Below, in pieces: positions 12,984-24,552 of a DNA stretch of 64,000 bases. This stretch comes from Atopsyche davidsoni (Eukaryota; Arthropoda; Insecta; Trichoptera; Hydrobiosidae). The stretch is taken from contig JAILWY010000009.1 of the NCBI GenBank assembly GCA_022113835.1, positions 9,400,001 to 9,464,000 on the forward strand, in the 5' to 3' direction. The position numbers were made by a program, and so were the translations under genes. Within the stretch, counting starts at the first letter, position 1; each line of letters opens with the position of its first letter. The notes beneath the pieces are model-generated. The model had not been told where the DNA came from and searched no databases. It worked only from the letters and a program-made list of their open reading frames with translations.

Positions 12984-15900
12984 TAGTTGTGCTGATGATG
13001 GTGGTTGCTACTGGTGTTTGAGTTGCACAATAGTTACTGGCGTGGTTTGCATGATTGTAAAGCGAGTTGAGTATTTGACTGCACGTGGTGTGCTGGTGGA
13101 TATTGTCACTGGGGTGCTAGTTAGACAATAATAGGTGTAATATTATCACGAACTATCAATGGTTACTAACGACACGGCAGGCATTGATTTTTTTAGTATT
13201 ATTAATATATTAATAATTATTTAAATTATAAAATTTATTTTTTGTAAGCGTATTATAAACAGTACATACTTAAATGTGTTTTTTTATAAGCCCTCTAGAA
13301 AGAAAGTATTTTTAAAATAAATTGTATTAATAATCCGTTATTTATTAAATTCCCAAAAGATTTAACCGTTTGCACACAAGCAATACGCAATAGATAAAGA
13401 GATAAAATATATCTTTGTATTTCATTTACTATTGTATCTTTACAATATTAATAGTACAATATACGACCAGTCAATCCTTTGTCGTGAGGTTCTGCTTGGA
13501 AATCTGTACTTTTCATATTAGATATTCCTCTAATCTCCCTAAATTATGCTGCTTTTATGCTATTGCATCCCGACGTACAGAACGAGTCAACTTAATTTAT
13601 CAACTCGGAGTTTTGCTCTTCAAGAAGAACACGTTTTCATGACAACCATATTTTTCTGAAAGACCGCGGCGTAGGCGTCTCAAAACAAAGCCGCCCGCCT
13701 ATCCGCCGGACTGCAATCTTCTCTTTAGCCCATGAATAATGACCGTTTATCTGAGAGTTATATTAACACCATTTAAACTATACTTATAGGCTACGAAAGG
13801 AAGTATTGTAATTTTTTTCGAGAGTTTTATATCTTTAAAAGAACCAATTGTATTTCATTTTATATATATGCATCTTAAAAACATCAAAATCATTAAAAAA
13901 AAAATGTTTTTGGAAGCAATAGTTTTTTTAATGATTTGTATTTGTAAAATTCATTATGAGACTTACTTAGTCTGTAAGTCCTTATTTTTAGAGCTCATCT
14001 TTCAGCGAGAGCAAACATACTTACAATATGTAAAAAAAGAAAATACCTATTTTATTAACCAAGTATTTTTATAAAAAGACCTAAGATTATTGATAAGTTG
14101 ATAAGTTTTACCAAAACGTAATCTATTTTTTTAAAATGAATATAGAATATTGTAAGAAAATTATACTATACATATTTTTTAAAATTATTTATGTTCAAAG
14201 AATAATAATAATGTTAAAATATAAAATTTAGTTTATTTACTTTTCAAGATACATATATTTTTACCGTTTTCTTTGTTAGGTTTCTCATTTTCTTAGCATG
14301 ATATTAAAAAGAAAGTTATTACGGGAAAGCTTTTACACAAATGTGCCCGACTAATTGCAAGGACGTGCATATTAATAATAATTAGAAAATATACTTCTTA
14401 TTGCTGTTTCGCTGAATTTTTCTTCGTTTGTAATTAAAAAAAATTGGAGCAATAAGCAAAAATCATGTGATGAAATTCACTTTTAAGAATTTAAATAAAG
14501 CTCCTGATAAACTTCAGAATCTATTTAAAAGTTTTATAAAACTTTTTATCGAAGCCACCAGGTGTGCGTTTGTGAAAAACTTTGATATGAAATATATTCA
14601 GTTTAAAATAAACTTTCTCAAATAAACGCATTTCGCTTTTCTAAAACTTGTATGTTAAAATAATATGTATATTCGAGCCCTTAAATGGGATTTCAATAGT
14701 GTGGAGTCCGGAAATCCATAACTTCGAGGGTTTAAAAGAGAGAGAAATACGGTTCGTGTATAATTTCAAGTGGAATTGATAAGAGTAAAATAACCGGTGG
14801 AAATGCGCACGCCGACTAAGGGTTCAAGTAAACTTCTTGATGAAGGAATTTATACGTTTATGGTTGAAAATTGCTTTGGTTAATGCAGATTGTAGACTTT
14901 GGTTGAGTAATGAGAGTTTATATTATCTTGATATTAACACTTAACTGTGACATTTTATGGTTACGACTGTAATGACTTATGATGGAAAAACCTTGTATGG
15001 AGAGATGATTGATATGAATCATAGAAATGAAAAAGTGAGATGTGAGTAGTAAAGATACGGATAGATTTTAAAGCAAGGTTCTGAGATTTCATAGCACGAA
15101 ACATTAAAAAAATAGTTTTTATTGATATGAAAGTATTTTGGACAAACTCTTACTGGACGGTGTAAGAACATTCTACATTTTTCAATTATGTTCATTAAGT
15201 GGTGACAAATGTTCTAGTTAACTTCAGTTAATGCTTTATTAAAATTTATATGAGTTGATAAATGTAAATACAAACTTTGTAAGTGTGAAATTTATCAACA
15301 TAATTTTAAAGTGTATAATATACGCTGAATTCGTCGGTTTATAATAATACTTATTGTCCTCCCAAAATAGTATCTGTTTAAGGTAATGATTAAACTTAAT
15401 CTATGGCACATAAAAAAAAATCATTATAGTCCGAAAGTTTCAACTATCAAAGCAAACAAGTTTATTTAAGGCTTAATTTTGAACTTGACTAAGCTTTCTA
15501 ATAGTGAATACATGAGCACAGGAATGAAAAATCGTTCAATGTTTTAATGGAAGTGACAGCCCTATATTCTCGCATTTTTCATATTTCTATAAAATCATAT
15601 TTGTCTGAATTATATTTGTACTATATCTAATATTAGTAAATCCTATCTCGAATTTTTTTCAAAAGTTAGTTCAATATAAATAACAGAAGTTCGTGGTGTT
15701 ATATTTCAGTCGTCGAAAGGTGTCTTCTTTTTAAACTTCACTAAACATACAGCTGAGAAAACAAATTTATAGAGATGCCACGAGAAAAAAACCTCTTACA
15801 AGTTCGAAGACAGGTAAGAGAGATGGCGACTGGAAAGCAATTTAGACAGTGTTTATTATTCCAGAGAAATTTGCATACTTAAAATTAAAGCTACAATTTT

Positions 15901-17294
15901 TTTTTGCTTTTATTGCAGATCGAAGTATTAGGGAGAATATAACAATCAAACGTAAAATTTATTAAAGCATACTCCAGACAGAAGTTGATCCAAATAATAC
16001 CATCGAATAAATTTTAAATGACTTAACGATAATCTTATTCCAATAGAACCCTTGTCAAGCAGCGGGCATTTCAGTGCATTGATAAATGCATTACCGAGAA
16101 TTGCAGATTGAAAGTTTTTATTGCCACCACTTCCATGACATGCTCTCAAATAAAAAGTTACTCCGTTCAATGTTATAAATATGATACCTAAAATTTGTAA
16201 CTCGGGGGCATTAGAGTCCGTAATGCAAAAGACGGGGATATAGTTGATTATTTATGTTTACTTGATGTATACTTGATGTGTTTGTAAAGTCGTTTCATTT
16301 ATTATTATTCAAATAAATTATATGTGAGTATTGTATGTATACGATCGGCTACCCAAAAAATAATGGCTTTTTTTGTCCCAATATGTAACGAAAAACCAAA
16401 CGGCTGTGAGATAAATAACTTCAACACATTCCCAGTTACCCTTTTTATGTATTGCGGTTGCCTTTTATGGAGTCTCAAATTTCTCTCTGGGTGCTAGCAC
16501 CGTATGTAGCGCGAAAATAAATAATTATTGTAATTTATTCAAAGTATTCCAAATATTGAAGGCCCTCCAAACATTTAGTTTGCTTTTCGTACCATATGGT
16601 CAACAAAGGCCCTACGGTTACCGTTTGATAGAATGTCTTTATTGGTTTTAGAAGATTTTTGTGACATGTAAATATAATTTATGGAGGTTAGTGTTTTCTA
16701 TGCATGTAAATATATGCATGCTGGAATTTACAATGATCTCTGTGTATTTTTTGTGTAATAAGATTTTCTTTTTATTAAAAATTATAACTTCGAGTAAACA
16801 TCGTATCATGTTTCCAAAAGATAATTTTTGAATTAAGTCATTATGTTTCGCTCCATGTTATTATTATGAAGGGCTTGCTTATAATGCAAGACGCTAATTT
16901 GTTCAACATCACAAATAATTGTATTGTAATCGATTTTTGAGAAACTACAAATAAGATGCAGTATTTATAATTGAATAATCTAAAAATAATAACACTATGA
17001 TTATGGAAATTTATTTAAAGTTTATATCGCTCACAAAAGTTTTGTTATGAATGATTATGAAGTTTAAAATCAGCTAAAATCAAGGTATTTACTTACGAAA
17101 AGACAATTACTTTATTATATAGCAAAGTTTCAAAAGTATGATCTTACCATTGTAGGTTTTTGATCCAGACGTTCACCAATTTTTAAATTTTTTTTTCCGT
17201 ATAATAATGATAAAGTAAATGCTTAGAAGCTGTACAAGGCAATCATTATATTAAGACGATTATGAAATTTATACAAGAAAACTTTTTTTTTTTT
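12981..17294. other. gene-free AT-rich stretch
   Basis: No credible gene. A GC-richer patch at about 13655-13735 contains an AACAAAG Sox-type word. An 11-bp near-duplication based on CTTGATGTATA lies near 16261-16282. The minus-strand 74-codon frame at 15946-16170 looks a little more protein-like than most (RACHGSGG) but has no recognisable homology or splice context. Confidence 0.55.
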
Positions 17295-17480
17295 TTCCCG
17301 GCTGCACTTGGCGGTGAAGATAGTACAAAAATATTTCCATTTAATTTAAATATCGGTAAACGGACAAATGCAAGGGAGAATCTTATAACCAGAGTAGATG
17401 ATGCACGATTCGTTTAATTCAAAGACGGTGGCGGATCTTGCCAGTCTAGCACAAAGGCTCCCCACAGCCGGGAGGGACGG
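17295..17480. promoter_or_regulatory. GC-richer island after a T14 run
   Basis: It begins after T14 at 17283-17296 with a CCCGGCTGCACTTGG segment and runs to a GC-rich GCCGGGAGGGACGGG segment, with TTAATTAATTTAAAT just downstream. No gene is visible. An enhancer-like block is an inference. Confidence 0.2.
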
Positions 17481-18089
17481 GAAATAAATACAATCTTCAT
17501 AAATAGCGCATGTCGGGATTTAATTAATTTAAATTTGAAACGAATAAGGGGAACAAATTGATAATTCAACAATATGGACTGAGGACTTAGCAATACTTTA
17601 CAATATAATTACTATGCTTCCATGAAAAGAAATACAGGTAGCCGCGGCGAATGGTTAACTGATTAAATTATTACTTTGCAAGATGGGCTAAGGGATGTTT
17701 TATCTGTAGATGTATAATATCAAATTAATATTTAAAAAAGTAAGAGAAATTTTACAAGTTAACGGGATCGAACTACGAGCGATGTCTCTTTTATCAGTGG
17801 TTACTGTAAAAGCTGAGCAAATAAACAAAGATAAAAACACCAGACTAGTATCAAATGATATCAAAAGTCCGTATAATAAATTTCATTGATTTTTGTTGAT
17901 AGTGTAATGTTTATAGATAAATATCGTGTCTTCGCGTACCCGAGCACGAGAAATTTAATACGCAACATATATTTGTCTCTCTCGAAATGTTTAAATAATA
18001 ATTAAATTATCCGTGTGGGCGTCCCGTGCATATCCAGTGATATTATTATGTAAACGCAGAAATCACCTTACAAATACCTGGCCATATCT

Positions 18090-18215
18090 CCACATGTCGC
18101 GCGGTTCCCGAGGGCGACCTGCCCGCGGCGAGGCGGCACTTGCTGCCGCACTTCTTATTTCATCTTTTGCTCGCAACTCGTCGCCGCCAGAGAGGCATCA
18201 GGCAACATAACGCCC
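18090..18215. other. CpG-rich patch
   Basis: A short patch dense in CGCG and GCCGCC words lying just left of the foldback element. The 65-codon + strand frame through it (18013-18210) is rich in Arg, Ala and Ser, as expected from translating CpG-rich DNA. I do not call it a gene. Confidence 0.4.
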
Positions 18216-18344
18216 CACGACCCACATTTTTTTATTTTAATATTCAGCGTAACCGACTACCTAATTGAAATTAGCGAATCAGTTGATTTTTTGAACTACT
18301 ATTGACTAGCTCACATTTCAGTAGTGTCTAAGGTAATAAGGTTA

Positions 18345-18580
18345 TATTTTAAATAAAATACTTGAGTGATTCTTCCACGTGTTAATTTTTAGTGGTGACC
18401 GGTTTCGCCAACCTTTCACACTGGCATTATTAAACTGAGTGAGGATTTTTTAAATAACATGCAATTTAGTGAACAATTGTCAAAGGGCTTGTATTTCTTG
18501 TTCGAGAAAGAGAGATGTAATGATTTTCAGGTGGTAAGGTATTATTTGAGAGTAGTGTTAGTTTAGCATACTTGACAAAT
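18345..18580 (+). repeat. left inverted-repeat arm of the foldback element
   Basis: The outermost part resembles TTAAATAAAATAC, followed by GAGTGATT and GGTGACCGGTTTCGCC. The inner part (AGAAAGAGAGATGTAATGAT) also pairs with the right arm, with more mismatches. Arm boundaries are approximate. Confidence 0.7.
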
Positions 18581-18869
18581 GGAAGATATACTATAGTATA
18601 CCTATTTTTATTAACGCTTTTATACAAAACAAATTCTTTTATATTTGTGTATGTGATTTGTAGCATAAGCAAAAGTTTTGTGCCATTTTGTACCGAAAGT
18701 ACAGTGTGTCCAAACAGATCATCGGGTATTTGTTAGTTCAGTAAAACTAATACTACTCGTAATCAAGTATTTTTTTATTATTGATTATAAAAGTACAAAA
18801 TGGAAAATTATATCAAAAAGATGATGTTATCCAAATGGTGACATTTACGCTGCTGGCGCTCTTCTAATC

Positions 18870-19077
18870 TGGAACGAAGATTGCACGCTAGACACGCTAA
18901 CTTTACCTTCCACCTGACAATCATTGCACCTCTCTCTTTCTTACAACCAATACATCTCCTTGTTATTTGAAAAATCCTCACTCAGTTTGATAATGCCAAC
19001 GTGAAAGGTTAGCGAAACCGGTCACCAATAAAAATTAATACGTTGAAAAATCACTCCAGTAATTTATTTAAGATATT
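18870..19077 (-). repeat. right inverted-repeat arm of the foldback element
   Basis: Reverse-complement partner of the left arm. The part at 18961-19077 is nearly collinear with the left arm, at roughly 85% identity by eye. Further inside, AAGAAAGAGAGAGGTGCAAT on the minus strand pairs with the left inner segment. Confidence 0.7.
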
Positions 19078-19205
19078 AAAACTGAATTCCAACAAGTGCT
19101 CTCTGTCAAAAATATTGATTACTTATTGATAAGATAAGAGCAAAGCCTTTAGTTTTAATGCCTAAATCACGGACATTGAGTAATGGCGATGTTTTTTCAC
19201 GTGAA

Positions 19206-19372
19206 TTATCAATCGAAGGTCCCGGGCCTGCAGCCCGGGAGTCCCACTCGCGTCGCGGCTCGCCCGGCGCAGTTCTCGGAGCCCACGCGTGTCTCGGGCC
19301 TCGAGCGAGAGATCTCGGACTCCTCGCGGGCGACTCCGCCGGCTGCGCTTCTGCCGCTGCAAACGAGATTCT
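19206..19372. promoter_or_regulatory. CpG island with strong inverted repeat
   Basis: An abrupt, very GC- and CpG-rich block in AT-rich DNA just right of the foldback element. It is open in at least five frames, so none of these frames is evidence of coding. It starts with the GC-rich hairpin at 19220-19240. It could be a promoter or a conserved block. No TATA or initiator can be assigned. Confidence 0.3.
19220..19240. repeat. GC-rich inverted repeat, 8-bp arms
   Basis: TCCCGGGC, a 5-nt spacer CTGCA, then GCCCGGGA. The arms are perfect and all but one pair in each are G:C, so a hairpin would be stable. Confidence 0.9.
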
Positions 19373-19739
19373 CAATTGACAGGAGTGACATTGATTTTAA
19401 TATTCCGCAGCGTGTCACAACACTTTTTTGCATTGCAAAGAAGTAATGGACTGCGTATTTTAATATTATTATCGTTAAATATTACAGTTGAAGAGTTGGG
19501 CTTCGCCTCGGAGCAACTTTGTTTGCAACGTGAATGACGTTGGCCGTTGATTCCTGTAAGTTGAAAAAACTGTATTTAAATAAAATAATACTTTTTTTTG
19601 GAAGAAAATACTATGCTCAAGAGATATAACACTAAAATCTCGCTAGAGATTCACCAAGTGTTATGTCGTCTCAGTTCTCTTTTATATAGTTGAAGCTTCG
19701 ACATTCAAGACAGCTACTATGTGAAGAATAGAGGCGGAA

Positions 19740-20034
19740 AAAATGTGAGAATCCTTAAAATATCATAGGCTGTCCGCGTCACAAATGAGAGTCTTTCACG
19801 ATGTTGGTAAAGAAGCGGAAGGTCTCCTATTTTGGTCACATTTTTCGTAATAGTAAATTCAGCCGATTGTCCAAGGAAAAACCGAAGGAAAAAGGGGCAT
19901 TATAGGGAGGAAGTTTACGTGGATGCGGAATTTGCGTCTGTGGCTGGATATCGAAAGTACGGCTGAATTGATAAGACTGGCCCAGGATAGAGATATGTTC
20001 GATGAAAGGGTCACCAACCTCATATGAAAAGAGG
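19740..20034 (+). pseudogene. 3' tail of a non-LTR retrotransposon ORF (copy B)
   Basis: Reading across frames gives successive pieces typical of a LINE polyprotein C-terminus: RVTNESL, then KRKVSYFGHIFRNSKF (19813-19860), then after a frame change at 19860 GKTEGKRGIIGRK, MRNLRLWLD and ELIRLAQDRDMF, ending at TGA 20025-20027. Both the Y-F/L-G-H-I/V-x-R motif and the W-x-RN-L-R-x-W motif are recognisable from that family. At least two frame changes and internal stops show it is dead. It is the same family and orientation as 6520-6715 and runs further 5'. No RT active site is present. Confidence 0.8.
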
Positions 20035-22611
20035 CATCAGAAGAAGAAGATTTTTGTGATATGTTTTCAAACACGATTTAATAACATTAATATAGTTTTA
20101 TTCAAGCTAGAATAAGCCGAGGAAAATTTTCAGTAAAAGTGTTTGAAATAAAGTTTGAATTATATTAGTAATATTTGTATTATATTAAATGGATGAGGTT
20201 GTTAGAATCGATGACAGGTCTACAATCAGAATGAAACATCCCATAGGATGTTATTTCAATGATTCTTCGTATAGACTGAAAATACATGAGGTTTTAATAT
20301 TAACCTGTTTGAAATAGTGTCTTTTACTTTTTGCCGAACAACAAATAAGTCAAGAAGCCATAGATTGTAAAGTCTCCATCCTACACACAAAATTGAATTT
20401 TATATTAAATTAATCATGTCATTTATAAAATCAATTAATTATGTAAGTAAATTAAATTAAATTATTTAAACACTGTCACTTATCAATAAACTGTTTATTA
20501 ATATATGTAACTTGCCAAAGGCTTACATTAAATTAAATTTTGATTTAAATTATATTTAAATATTATTATCCATGCGAAAGAAATCTTGGTCGGATAAATG
20601 GCAACTTCGCCTCTAGGCGTCATATCCCTAATTTAAATATCTACATTAACTTTTTTACGAGTAGTAATTATAATTATGAAGAGTAAATTATTATATTTCA
20701 TCAAAAGTTCTAGGTTATGTATTAATTTAGTTAATGCTGTTAAGGATAAATTTGAGTGGTTCTCTGTCAAAATAAATCATGTCGATGGAGAACACTTTAC
20801 CTCATACGTTACGCCGCAGAACAGGATTTGGTCAAATCCATTTAGATTTCAAAAGCACCCAAGCTATGACAGAAAATCGATAATTGTGATTTAATAATTT
20901 CTGTATAAATGTGGGTACGTTTTATACTTATCACAGGATAAAGCAGTTCAAACGGGGGAATTAGCCGTTCAATAATCATTTTGTAATCTAAAAGACATAG
21001 AAATCTGAACATTTGTTGTCAATTAGGATATAATTTGCTATGGCGGAGGTAATTACGATAAAATTAAATGTCAGAAAAACCGGAATATATTTGACAAGTT
21101 AATTAACATTATACATAACATATTTTACTCATAATATTAATAAAGTTTTAGCACGCATGTTAATGTTTGATTTCATATAAATTGAAATTTAAAAAAAAAA
21201 AACAAGGACTTTGTCGTGAAATGCCAATTACAAATAAAATTATTATTATCAAATAATTTTCAAAAAGCGGTTTATGTATTGTGATTTAAATAAATTTATG
21301 TTGCGTTTCTCTTTACATAACTTCTAAAAGTGTGAATGAATCTCTAATTATTGGAATTTTAAAATTACAGGGTCTTTTGATACATCTGCCGACGTGAGAG
21401 GATCTGACATCAATTTATTATTATTTGATTTTTCTCGATTTGCAACCGCAAAATAACCACGTGCATAAAAAAATCTTCTTGGGTAGTCCATTGTGAATGC
21501 TATATATGTAGGTAGAATAATATTACCTTATTGTGAATGTGAGATATCGCAAAGATTCGCCGAAACCACATCCTTAAATTTCTCAAAAAATAATGTGGGC
21601 AGAAATATCCATAACATGACTATTTCATTATTACGAATTAACTTATTTCTGCGAAATGTGATACATATTTTTTCTATAATATTTTGTGTTGGTCTATTGT
21701 ACAGTTCTAAGGAATGTAAAAAAATTGCTCATTATAATTGTGACGAACACAACACTAAATGTTTATCCATTACGTATAGACGAGTGTAGTTCAATTTACA
21801 TTTTAATAAAGTAAAAAGAGTTTCATCACAAGGATAGCGGGTATATTAAAAACAATTTTTTGTATGATCGTGACAGTGATAGTGAAGTGATTGATATTTA
21901 TACTCGATTCGAGAAACCTTGGAGAATTTTTTAAGTATATTAAAAAAAACATCACATAACAACCAATCTTAAGATTGGTTTTGATATAATCTTATCAAGG
22001 TTACACACCATAGAACCTATTTAGTCGTTCAGCGCATCAACCCATGCAGATCATAGTTTTATAACTAAACTTCCAGCCCAATCAAGTTACTCTTTTTAAA
22101 GCTATAACCTCACTAGCGACATGTTTTATTTGAAATATAAATAAGTGAATAAAATTGATGCTTTATAAATATTATTTATGCTTGCCGTCATCAAACACTA
22201 TTAAATTTAAAATGTACAAAGCTCCCATAACCGGCGATGGCGCCGTCTGCCGGAATAAATAATGTAGAAGAATGAACGCAAAAATAAAACAAAAATAATA
22301 TTAACGAGGAAAAATGTGAATGAGGTACACATCTGTAAAAGTTGTTGTGGTTATTAATTAGATCAATATGATTCAAATAAATAAAACGAAAAGTTAATTT
22401 TCAACTTGATTTTTTTTACAAATTTTGATGTAATGTGGATTTGTGATACGATATCATTATTTTTTTATATTTAAATAAATACTCAAATATTTACGGGTTT
22501 AAATAGCGGACGCAATTCTCGTAGCCTATACCAAATCAACAATAGAGAACGCTCGTGTGTTGTGAGTTAAGCTCATTGTTCATATAAGGAAACTGGCTAA
22601 TCTCTTTTCTA
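20035..22611. other. stretch without a convincing gene
   Basis: AT-rich DNA. Two + strand open frames are more protein-like than average: 20676-20894 (72 codons, ATG start, includes KFEWFSVKINHVDGEHF) and 21493-21789 (98 codons, one hydrophobic segment and a Cys-containing tail). Neither has a recognised domain or splice context. A perfect palindrome lies at 21961-21980. Confidence 0.45.
21961..21980. repeat. perfect 20-bp palindrome
   Basis: The half-site AACCAATCTT is followed directly by its exact reverse complement. The half-site includes CCAAT. It may be a dimeric binding site or chance. Confidence 0.9.
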
Positions 22612-22619
22612 TTATTTAA

Positions 22620-22900
22620 ATAACCTCATTGGCGTCGCTCGCTGGCTGTTGATTGTAGAAATAATCAACGCTCCGCGAGCGCCGGGACAGCGGCACGTGA
22701 CGGGCGCGGCCCACGCACGTCCCCTGCACCACGCGGGCCACTGGGCTCGCACTCCGCGGGTTGGGCGCCCCACCAGCCCGCCAGCCCCGCCAGCCACTCC
22801 AGCTGCGGCGGCTGGCGCGACTCTTCTGCGTGGGTGGACTCCAGGGCGGCTGAACCGCGGGGCCGCGACTCGCATCGAAACTGCTTAATTCATTTATTTT
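22620..22900. promoter_or_regulatory. strong CpG island, possible promoter or 5' exon
   Basis: The most GC-rich block in the window, with dense CpG and runs such as CCAGCCCGCCAGCCCCGCCA. Frames on both strands stay open across it (79 codons on +, 125 and 87 on -) and read as low-complexity Ala/Pro/Arg, which is expected from composition. A start site for a non-coding or upstream transcript is possible. The nearest real coding exon begins 2.3 kb downstream on the + strand. Confidence 0.35.
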
Positions 22901-23360
22901 ATCGGCTGCGGTCTGGCGGTTTTCTATTATTAATCGATTTTTTAATTTTCGTTGCTCAGATAAAACGTTTTGCATTGACACATAAACTGTCACTATAAAC
23001 AGTCTACAACCAATTATTTATTATTTAGGACTGGAGTTGAAGCTTTTAAATATCGTTGGGATGTTTTTAAAATCAAGTATTTCACATTAATTTTATTTAT
23101 TAAAAATAGTGATTTATTTAATAAAACACTAATAGTTAGTTTATTTTACCTTTTGTAAATGGAAATAAAACCTGCAATACGCGTGGACATTAAGCCAATT
23201 TACTGTAAATAGCTTTTCGATTCAATTCAAATACCCGCTATGTTTCTCGAGATAGCGACCAATAACCAGCCAATTATACGACGCCATATAAATACTGAAC
23301 CATTTGCTCAGAGCCCACATAATGATCTAATAAAATCAGACCGGGCTGGGATTCTGTCTA

Positions 23361-23576
23361 TTAGGCAAATATATTTAGTAAAACGCGTAGATAAAGGGAA
23401 CGCTTGGGCCCCGGACTAATCAGGGTCGGTCTGCAGTAGGCGATTGGTCGGTCACGATTCCTGCCGCGGAGATCTTCAGCCATGAATGCTAAGGAGACCA
23501 GAGCCTGGACTGGAGAGTTCCACTTGAACCCGGGGTACTCGCATTGCTCGCGGCGCGAGATGATGCTCACACCCAA
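23361..23576 (-). repeat. coding-like dispersed repeat, copy 1
   Basis: A minus-strand frame of 71 codons includes REQCEYPGF and LVSLAFMAEDLRGRNRDRP. The second copy at 34250-34513 has SEQC and VSLIAFLAEDG in the same order. Between copies the shared residues use different synonymous codons (for example TCC/TCT, TTA/CTA, GCA/GCT), and the core blocks (79 bp at 23472-23550 against 70 bp at 34397-34466) differ by 9 bp, a whole number of codons. This suggests descent from a translated element. I do not recognise the protein. Boundaries are unknown. Confidence 0.4.
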
Positions 23577-24254
23577 GAAGGCAAGAGGAGAAGTGACGAA
23601 GGGACATCTGTTTGGTATTGTAGCGTATTGTGACTGAATGACTAGTTTTGGTGTGTTAGTCTGTCAAGATGTTTGACACATCGTTACATTATTTTGGAGG
23701 TGTTTAATAATATTTTAGTATAATGTATTATGCATCCCAATTATTCGTTTACGAATAAGGAAGTTTTTGTAATGACATAGTTATCCGTATTTCATTGTAC
23801 AGTGTGAACTTAAAAATAATTGGCCAATTAAATACAAATTATACGCAAATAATGTCAGGCTGTCTAATAAGTTAATAACTATTCATAATCTATGACATAA
23901 AATATATGTTATTCACACTGCGTGTGGGATGTTGCTGAGACAAATACTATACGAAGTGACTTGATATAATTTCTACGAAAAATATCACGAAATCTTTCGG
24001 TGAGTCACAAATAAATTAATTTAATCGTAAATATTTAGTGTTTTAAAAAAATATAAAACTAAATATATCTTTATATTTTTTCTTAATGCTATAAAAAATC
24101 AATCTCAATGTAAAGTAATATAAATGAGTATCGTTATACAAAAGACTTATTTAATGATCCAGGAATTAAGATGAATGATGAACGTTTAATCTACTCTGGG
24201 TGGTTTCCTTTTCTATTGTTATCTTCAATGTTTACAAAATATATAATAAATACC

Positions 24255-24540
24255 TGCGTCCTTGTCGATGAGATCGGGGACGATTAGGAGCGCAGCCGGA
24301 GTAGGGTCCGGGATAGCCGAGGGCCGCGCGTGTTCATCGGCCGGCGCGGCCACTCTTCGGCGGCACTCACCGCGGCTTCAGTACCGCTCCAGCCTCCGCG
24401 TGGCCTGCATGCGTCCCTGGCAGGTGACCTCAGCGAGCCGGGCGTGTTTACAGTCCCCGAGTCGCGCAGTGTCTAGTGTCCACGGAACGTGCCTCGCTCC
24501 GTGTCGGCGAGAGCTCCACACCAGGCGTGGATGTTGACAA
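24255..24540 (+). promoter_or_regulatory. CpG island upstream of the agrin-like exon
   Basis: A dense CpG block 0.7-1.0 kb upstream of the coding start, followed by several hundred bases of intermediate composition that look like 5' leader or proximal promoter. A CAG|GTGACC donor-like site at 24421-24429 could end a 5' untranslated exon spliced to an acceptor-like site ending at 25220. The start site cannot be fixed by eye. On the minus strand a frame reading PAALLIVPDLIDKDA ends at a G|GTATTT donor-like site, so a divergent transcript cannot be excluded. Confidence 0.4.
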
Positions 24541-24544
24541 CCTC

Positions 24545-24552
24545 ATTTGCAT
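24545..24552 (+). promoter_or_regulatory. octamer (POU-type) motif
   Basis: A perfect ATTTGCAT, the classical POU-domain octamer, directly at the 3' edge of the CpG island. An 8-bp match is expected by chance about once in the window, so only its position gives it weight. Confidence 0.25.

Larger units (their letters stand above)
18338..19115. mobile_element. foldback (long inverted repeat) DNA element, non-autonomous
   Basis: The left end and the reverse complement of the right end match over roughly 200 bp with scattered differences and small gaps. Shared words include GGTGACCGGTTTCGC, ACTGAGTGAGGATTTTT and AAGAGAGA. About 280 bp of non-repeated sequence separates the arms, with no transposase frame. 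A second, deleted copy lies at 60018-60161, so this is a dispersed family. A 36-bp tail to the right of the inverted repeat (19081-19115) is also shared with that copy, so the true right end probably lies near 19115. Target-site duplications could not be fixed by eye. Superfamily is unknown. Confidence 0.75.

Noticed and set aside
12804..12986. 60-codon + strand frame with a Tyr-Ile repeat
   Set aside because: It is only the translation of the AT microsatellite.
19106..19537. Six overlapping open frames on both strands
   Set aside because: CpG-rich DNA has few stop codons; being open in five or more frames at once is no evidence for any of them.
22612..22993. 125-codon and 87-codon minus frames and a 79-codon plus frame
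   Set aside because: Low-complexity Ala/Pro/Arg/Gly content follows from base composition, and frames on both strands compete. Treated as a CpG island.
24262..24537. 91-codon + strand frame in the promoter island
   Set aside because: Arg/Ser/Ala-rich, no domain, in CpG-rich DNA and not joined to the exon 1 frame.
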